Positions 7,815 through 10,520 of a stretch of 10,520 nucleotides of DNA are shown in pieces (within the stretch, counting starts at the first letter, position 1; every line of letters starts with the position of its first letter). Made by a program: the position numbers and the translations under genes. The stretch lies in assembly GCA_030428695.1 (NCBI GenBank), contig JAUIEM010000359.1, forward strand, positions 1 through 10,520, written 5' to 3'. The notes under the pieces are model-generated. The model searched no databases. It was not told where the DNA came from and saw only the letters and a program-made list of their open reading frames with translations. The stretch is from a bacterium. GTDB lineage: Bacteria; Planctomycetota; J058; JAJDCP01.

Positions 7815-9551
7815 GTGCAGTTCGACGCCGTGTTCGCATGCCTGGCCGCCTTCGCCCTGTACGCCCTCGGCTACACCTTCTACGCCCGCTACCTGGCCGA
7901 GAAGGTCTTCTCCCTCGACCCCGGCCGCGAGACGCCCGCCCACACCGAGCGCGACGAGGTCGACTACGTGCCGACCCCGAAGTCGGTGCTCTACGGGCAT
8001 CACTTCGCCTCGATCACCGGCCTCGCGCCGATGCTCGGACCGGCCGTCGCGGTGATCTGGGGCTGGCTGCCGGCGCTCCTGTGGGTCGTCTTCGGGGCGC
8101 TGTTCATCGGCTGCGTGCACGACTTCGGCTCGCTGGTCGTGTCGATCCGCGCCCGCGGCATGTCGATCGGGAAGGTCGCCGAGGGGGTGATCGGGAAGCG
8201 GACGAAGAGCCTGTTCCACCTGATCATCTTCTTCGGCGTCGCCCTCGCGATGGGCGTGTTCGTGTTCGTGATCGCGCGCCTCTTCCGCGAGTACCTCGCC
8301 CTGCCGACCGAGGCGGGTCCCGGCGTGCCCGGCTACCCCCAGGCGATCATCCCCTCCTTCGGGGTGATGGGGCTCGCGGTGGTCGTCGGATGGCTCTCCT
8401 ATAAGAAGGGAGTCTCCTTGCGCGTGCTCGCGGCGGTCGCCTTCGTGCTGCAGCTCGGGCTGGTCTGGCTCGGCTCGGTCGCGCCAGTGGTCCTGCCCGT
8501 CGAGCACGGCCAGGCGCTGCATCTGTGGATCTACATCCTGCTCGGCTACGCGCTGCTCGCGTCGGTGCTACCCGTCTGGGTGCTGCTGCAGCCCCGGGAC
8601 TTCATCAACTCGCTGCTCCTGTACCTCGGCCTCGGGCTCCTCTACGCCGGCTTCTTCGCCGGCGCGCCGAGCTTCGTCGCGCCGGCGGTCAACCTGACGC
8701 CGGAGGGCGCTCCGAACCTGTTCCCCTTCGTCTTCATCGTGATCGCCTGCGGCTCGGTCAGCGGGTTCCACAGCCTCGTCTCCTCGGGCACGACCGCCAA
8801 GCAGCTCGCCAACGAGGCCGACGCCCGGCCGGTCGGCTACGGGGGGATGGTCGGGGAGTCGCTGCTCGGCCTGATGTCCGTGCTCGCCTGCACCGCGGGG
8901 GTCGGGCAGGAGAAATGGGCGACGAGCTACGCGAGCTGGGATGCGATCGACAAGGTCAAGCTCGGCACCTTCATCGAGGGCTGCGCCGAGTTCCTGACCC
9001 AGCTCGCGATCCCGCGTTCGTACGCCCTCGCCTTCATCGCGGTCGTGGTCGTCAGCTTCGCGCTGACCACCCTCGACTCGGCGACGCGGCTGCTGCGCTA
9101 CAATATCGAGGAGATCGCAGAGAGCCTCGGGGTAGAGGTCAAGGGCCCGGGGAAGGTCCTCGCCGCCCTGATCGGCTGTGGGGCGATCGCCTTCTTCGCG
9201 CTGTTCGAGATCGGCGGGAAACCGGCCGGCCTGGTGCTCTGGACCCTGTTCGGCACGACCAACCAGCTGCTCGCCGGCCTCGCGCTCCTGACGATCACCC
9301 TGTACCTCAAGCAGCGCGGCCGCCAGTGGTGGTGGACCGGCGTGCCCTGTGTCGGCGTGCTGGCGACGACCGTCTACGCGATGACGATCAACCTGCGGGG
9401 CTTCTACGCCGGCCCCAACGCGAGCCCGTTGCTGCTCGTGATCGGCGGGGTGTTGCTCCTGTTGGCGGTGTGGGTGGCGGTCGAGGGGCTGCTGCGCTTC
9501 TTCCGCGGCGACGAGCCCCACGATGAGCTCGCGGTCTTCCCTCATGGATAG
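7815..9551 (+). CDS. cstA: CstA-family carbon-starvation transporter
   Basis: CstA-family proteins are inner-membrane carriers linked to peptide or pyruvate uptake (CstA and BtsT in E. coli). The 578-residue protein is mostly hydrophobic, with well over ten membrane helices. It opens with the family N-terminus, a helix followed by YTFYARYLAEKVFSLDP, then the signature PTPKSVLYGHHFASITGLAP and MLGPAVAVIWGWLPALLW, and VHDFGSLVVSIRARGMSIG. Later come SGFHSLVSSGTTAKQLANE and LTTLDSATRLLRYNIEEI, both conserved, and the FGTTNQLLAGLAL segment. It is shorter than the roughly 700-residue E. coli CstA, a length seen in other bacteria. The GTG start is set by GAGGA seven bases upstream and a promoter just before; the open frame further upstream overlaps the nth leader and is not coding. 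The CPXCG-type gene overlaps its last eight bases. Substrate is not readable from sequence. Confidence 0.95.
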   Translation: MQFDAVFACLAAFALYALGYTFYARYLAEKVFSLDPGRETPAHTERDEVDYVPTPKSVLYGHHFASITGLAPMLGPAVAVIWGWLPALLWVVFGALFIGCVHDFGSLVVSIRARGMSIGKVAEGVIGKRTKSLFHLIIFFGVALAMGVFVFVIARLFREYLALPTEAGPGVPGYPQAIIPSFGVMGLAVVVGWLSYKKGVSLRVLAAVAFVLQLGLVWLGSVAPVVLPVEHGQALHLWIYILLGYALLASVLPVWVLLQPRDFINSLLLYLGLGLLYAGFFAGAPSFVAPAVNLTPEGAPNLFPFVFIVIACGSVSGFHSLVSSGTTAKQLANEADARPVGYGGMVGESLLGLMSVLACTAGVGQEKWATSYASWDAIDKVKLGTFIEGCAEFLTQLAIPRSYALAFIAVVVVSFALTTLDSATRLLRYNIEEIAESLGVEVKGPGKVLAALIGCGAIAFFALFEIGGKPAGLVLWTLFGTTNQLLAGLALLTITLYLKQRGRQWWWTGVPCVGVLATTVYAMTINLRGFYAGPNASPLLLVIGGVLLLLAVWVAVEGLLRFFRGDEPHDELAVFPHG

Positions 9552-9744
9552 CCTGGGCTACGGCGACGACGAGCTGTCCGAGGCCTGCCCCTGGTGCTGG
9601 CAGGAGGTCGCGCTGCCGATCGATCCCTGCGCCCGCGAGGACGAGCTCTACACCGACTGCACGGTATGCTGCCGCCCGCTGGTGCTGCGCACCAGCTGGC
9701 ACGACGGCGAGCTGCGCTGGTGGCGTCTGCAGCGAGGGGAGTAG
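9544..9744 (+). CDS. CPXCG-type cysteine-rich small protein
   Basis: This 66-residue protein resembles the small Cys-rich family named for its CPXCG motif, thought to bind zinc; no biochemical role is established. The N-terminal motif is CPWC (15-18), followed by W19 where the family usually has Gly. The second metal half-site is DCTVCCRPLVL (38-48), which matches the family's usual D-C-x-V-C-C-R-P block. Two CxxC pairs (C15/C18, C39/C42) could hold one zinc; C29 and C43 are extra. I chose the ATG at 9544, overlapping the cstA stop by eight bases, because the family begins shortly before the first CxxC. An ATG at 9523 in the same frame would add seven residues; neither has a strong ribosome binding site. 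The overlap suggests coupled translation with cstA. Confidence 0.85.
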   Translation: MDSLGYGDDELSEACPWCWQEVALPIDPCAREDELYTDCTVCCRPLVLRTSWHDGELRWWRLQRGE

Positions 9745-9842
9745 CACGGGCTCGCATCGCGCACGCGTTCGTTGGAGACGACGCCGGAATCGCTATCGAT
9801 GTCGGTTCCTCGCGGGGGGTTACCGGGCTTCTTGACACGGAC

Positions 9843-9872
9843 TTTACAGACGCGGCGCCCCGTTGCTACAAT
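9843..9872 (+). promoter_or_regulatory. Sigma-70-type promoter for the 159-residue orphan gene
   Basis: TTTACA (9843-9848) and TACAAT (9867-9872) are separated by 18 bases. A start near 9879 leaves a leader of about 57 bases before the ATG. The nearby TTGACA at 9832-9837 is too far from this -10. A TATAAC at 9896-9901 lacks a matching -35. Confidence 0.6.
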
Positions 9873-9935
9873 GCGCCGCTTCCTGGTGTGGCGACTATAA
9901 CGCAGGTCCCTGGACGTCCTGCAAGGAGTTCTGGC

Positions 9936-10415
9936 ATGGCTACGTACGGCGAGTTTCTGGTCCCGTTCTGGAAGTGCAAGAAGCACCCCCGGATGATCAC
10001 GCACTTCCACCTCGCGAACTTCACCGACGACCCGATCTACTGGCGTTTCCAGCTCTGCACCGAGACCGGTGAGCTCGAGCGCGACCACGTCAGCCTGATC
10101 CCCGGCTCGAATCTCAACTTCCTGCCGGATCCGCCCGACGGCGTCAGCGTGCACTTCTTCCTGCCGACCAACTGCTCGACCTCGCTGCAGGTCGCCAGCG
10201 CCAACCTGCGTGGCCACGGCCGCGGCGTGTACGCGCTGCGTCAGGACGTCGATCACAAACTGGTCGGTTTCGGGGCCTCGATGCAGCGCATCCACGTCGT
10301 CAGCCATATCGAGACCCATGAACACCGCGAAGAGAGCTCCTCGTCCAAGGCGGCCTGGTTCGTCCACCGCCCCCTCGAAGGCGCTCCGCTCAGTCCGGCG
10401 CCGTACAGCGCGTGA
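9936..10415 (+). CDS. Unrecognised 159-residue histidine-rich protein
   Basis: I do not recognise this protein. The ATG is well set: AAGGAG ends seven bases before it and a strong promoter lies upstream, so it is probably well expressed. There is no signal peptide or membrane segment. Residues 20-95 alternate hydrophobic and polar stretches (ITHFHLANFTDDPIYWRFQL, then HVSLIPGSNLNFL and VSVHFFLPTNCSTSLQVASA), which suggests a beta-sandwich, resembling in pattern only small secondary domains that begin with a strand-N-x-T/S-D-x-P turn. It has 12 His, including H18, H23, H25 and the tail motif HIETHEH (124-130), and three Cys (C14, C41, C80), so metal binding is possible. A Ser-rich segment (REESSSSK) and a Pro-rich end follow. 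Its last 26 bases overlap, antisense, the end of the PilB/GspE gene. Confidence 0.85.
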   Translation: MATYGEFLVPFWKCKKHPRMITHFHLANFTDDPIYWRFQLCTETGELERDHVSLIPGSNLNFLPDPPDGVSVHFFLPTNCSTSLQVASANLRGHGRGVYALRQDVDHKLVGFGASMQRIHVVSHIETHEHREESSSSKAAWFVHRPLEGAPLSPAPYSA

Positions 10416-10520
10416 CCTCCGCGATGGTCGTCATCCCTTCGATGAGCTTGTTGATCCCCGCCTGACGCAGGGTCTGCATGCCCAATCGCCGAGCTTCGAC
10501 CTTCAACTCCGCTGTCGAGT
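10390..10520 (-). CDS. PilB/GspE-family assembly ATPase (C-terminal end only)
   Basis: Only the last 42 residues are in the window; the rest lies beyond the right edge. The stretch LGMQTLRQAGINKLIEGMTT followed by IAEVTR matches the C-terminal end of type II secretion and type IV pilus ATPases (GspE/PilB), which typically finish with a G-M-x-T-L-x-x-x-G-x-x-K-x-x-x-G-x-T-T-x-x-E-V-x-R pattern. These enzymes power pilus or secretion pseudopilus assembly at the cytoplasmic face of the inner membrane. The frame is open from the edge to TGA at 10390-10392. It is convergent with the orphan gene and overlaps it by 26 bases. PilB versus GspE cannot be told from this end; the Walker motifs lie outside. 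Confidence 0.78.
   Translation of the reverse strand, partial: STAELKVEARRLGMQTLRQAGINKLIEGMTTIAEVTRCTAPD

Noticed and set aside
7468..7839. Small ORF in the nth leader (including ATG at about 7671)
   Set aside because: The translation is Arg/Pro/Ser-rich, runs out of frame into nth, and lacks a convincing ribosome binding site.
9832..9837. Perfect TTGACA as a -35 box for the orphan gene
   Set aside because: It is 29 bases from TACAAT and has no -10-like hexamer at 16-18 bases. TTTACA at 9843-9848 is spaced correctly.
9594..9935. Upstream extension of the orphan gene frame
   Set aside because: It overlaps the CPXCG gene out of frame and its promoter region; AAGGAG before the ATG at 9936 marks the real start.

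Overview
The window is GC-rich chromosomal DNA with strong G/C preference at third codon positions and almost no wasted space. The gene content is that of a free-living, probably diderm bacterium: YidC insertase, type I signal peptidase, a K+-dependent-type membrane pyrophosphatase, CstA-type transporter, endonuclease III, RsfS and a PilB/GspE-type assembly ATPase. Nothing fixes the phylum. The mix of core genes with a lineage-specific orphan would suit Planctomycetota, Myxococcota or a related deep-branching high-GC group, but that is a guess. I found no rRNA, tRNA, CRISPR, insertion sequence or phage gene.

Layout. (1) Positions 1-1528, minus strand: most of yidC, cut by the window edge, with its own probable promoter. 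(2) 1702-2448, minus: a calcineurin-like metallophosphoesterase with a consensus -35 promoter. (3) 2449-2725: a divergent control region holding two promoters and three inverted repeats. (4) 2726-3247, plus: lepB. (5) 3217-6579, minus: a tight cluster hppA - rsfS - apt - possible 52-residue small ORF. It runs from one promoter at about 6726-6754 through a long, structured leader, and its end overlaps the 3' end of lepB. (6) 6831-7526, minus: nth. (7) 7527-7814: a divergent nth/cstA control region in which the two promoters share a -35 area. (8) 7815-9551, plus: cstA, overlapped at its end by a small CPXCG-type cysteine-rich protein gene (9544-9744). (9) 9936-10415, plus: a 159-residue, histidine-rich protein of unknown function with its own strong promoter and ribosome binding site. 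(10) 10390-10520, minus: the last 42 residues of a PilB/GspE-family ATPase, overlapping the 3' end of the unknown gene.

How the genes may work together. yidC and lepB both serve the cell envelope export route. In the hppA-rsfS-apt cluster, Apt makes AMP from adenine and PRPP and releases pyrophosphate. HppA hydrolyses pyrophosphate and stores the energy as an ion gradient. RsfS idles ribosomes when nutrients are short. Together they look like a low-energy or slow-growth set, which also fits cstA, a peptide/pyruvate-type uptake carrier known from carbon starvation. This grouping is inferred from gene order and family knowledge.

No obvious new multi-gene system is present. The points most worth a second look are the orphan 159-residue protein, the unusual Cys spacing in Nth, the structured hppA leader, the LacI-type palindrome over the lepB promoter, the small ORF downstream of apt, and the acidic tail of RsfS.
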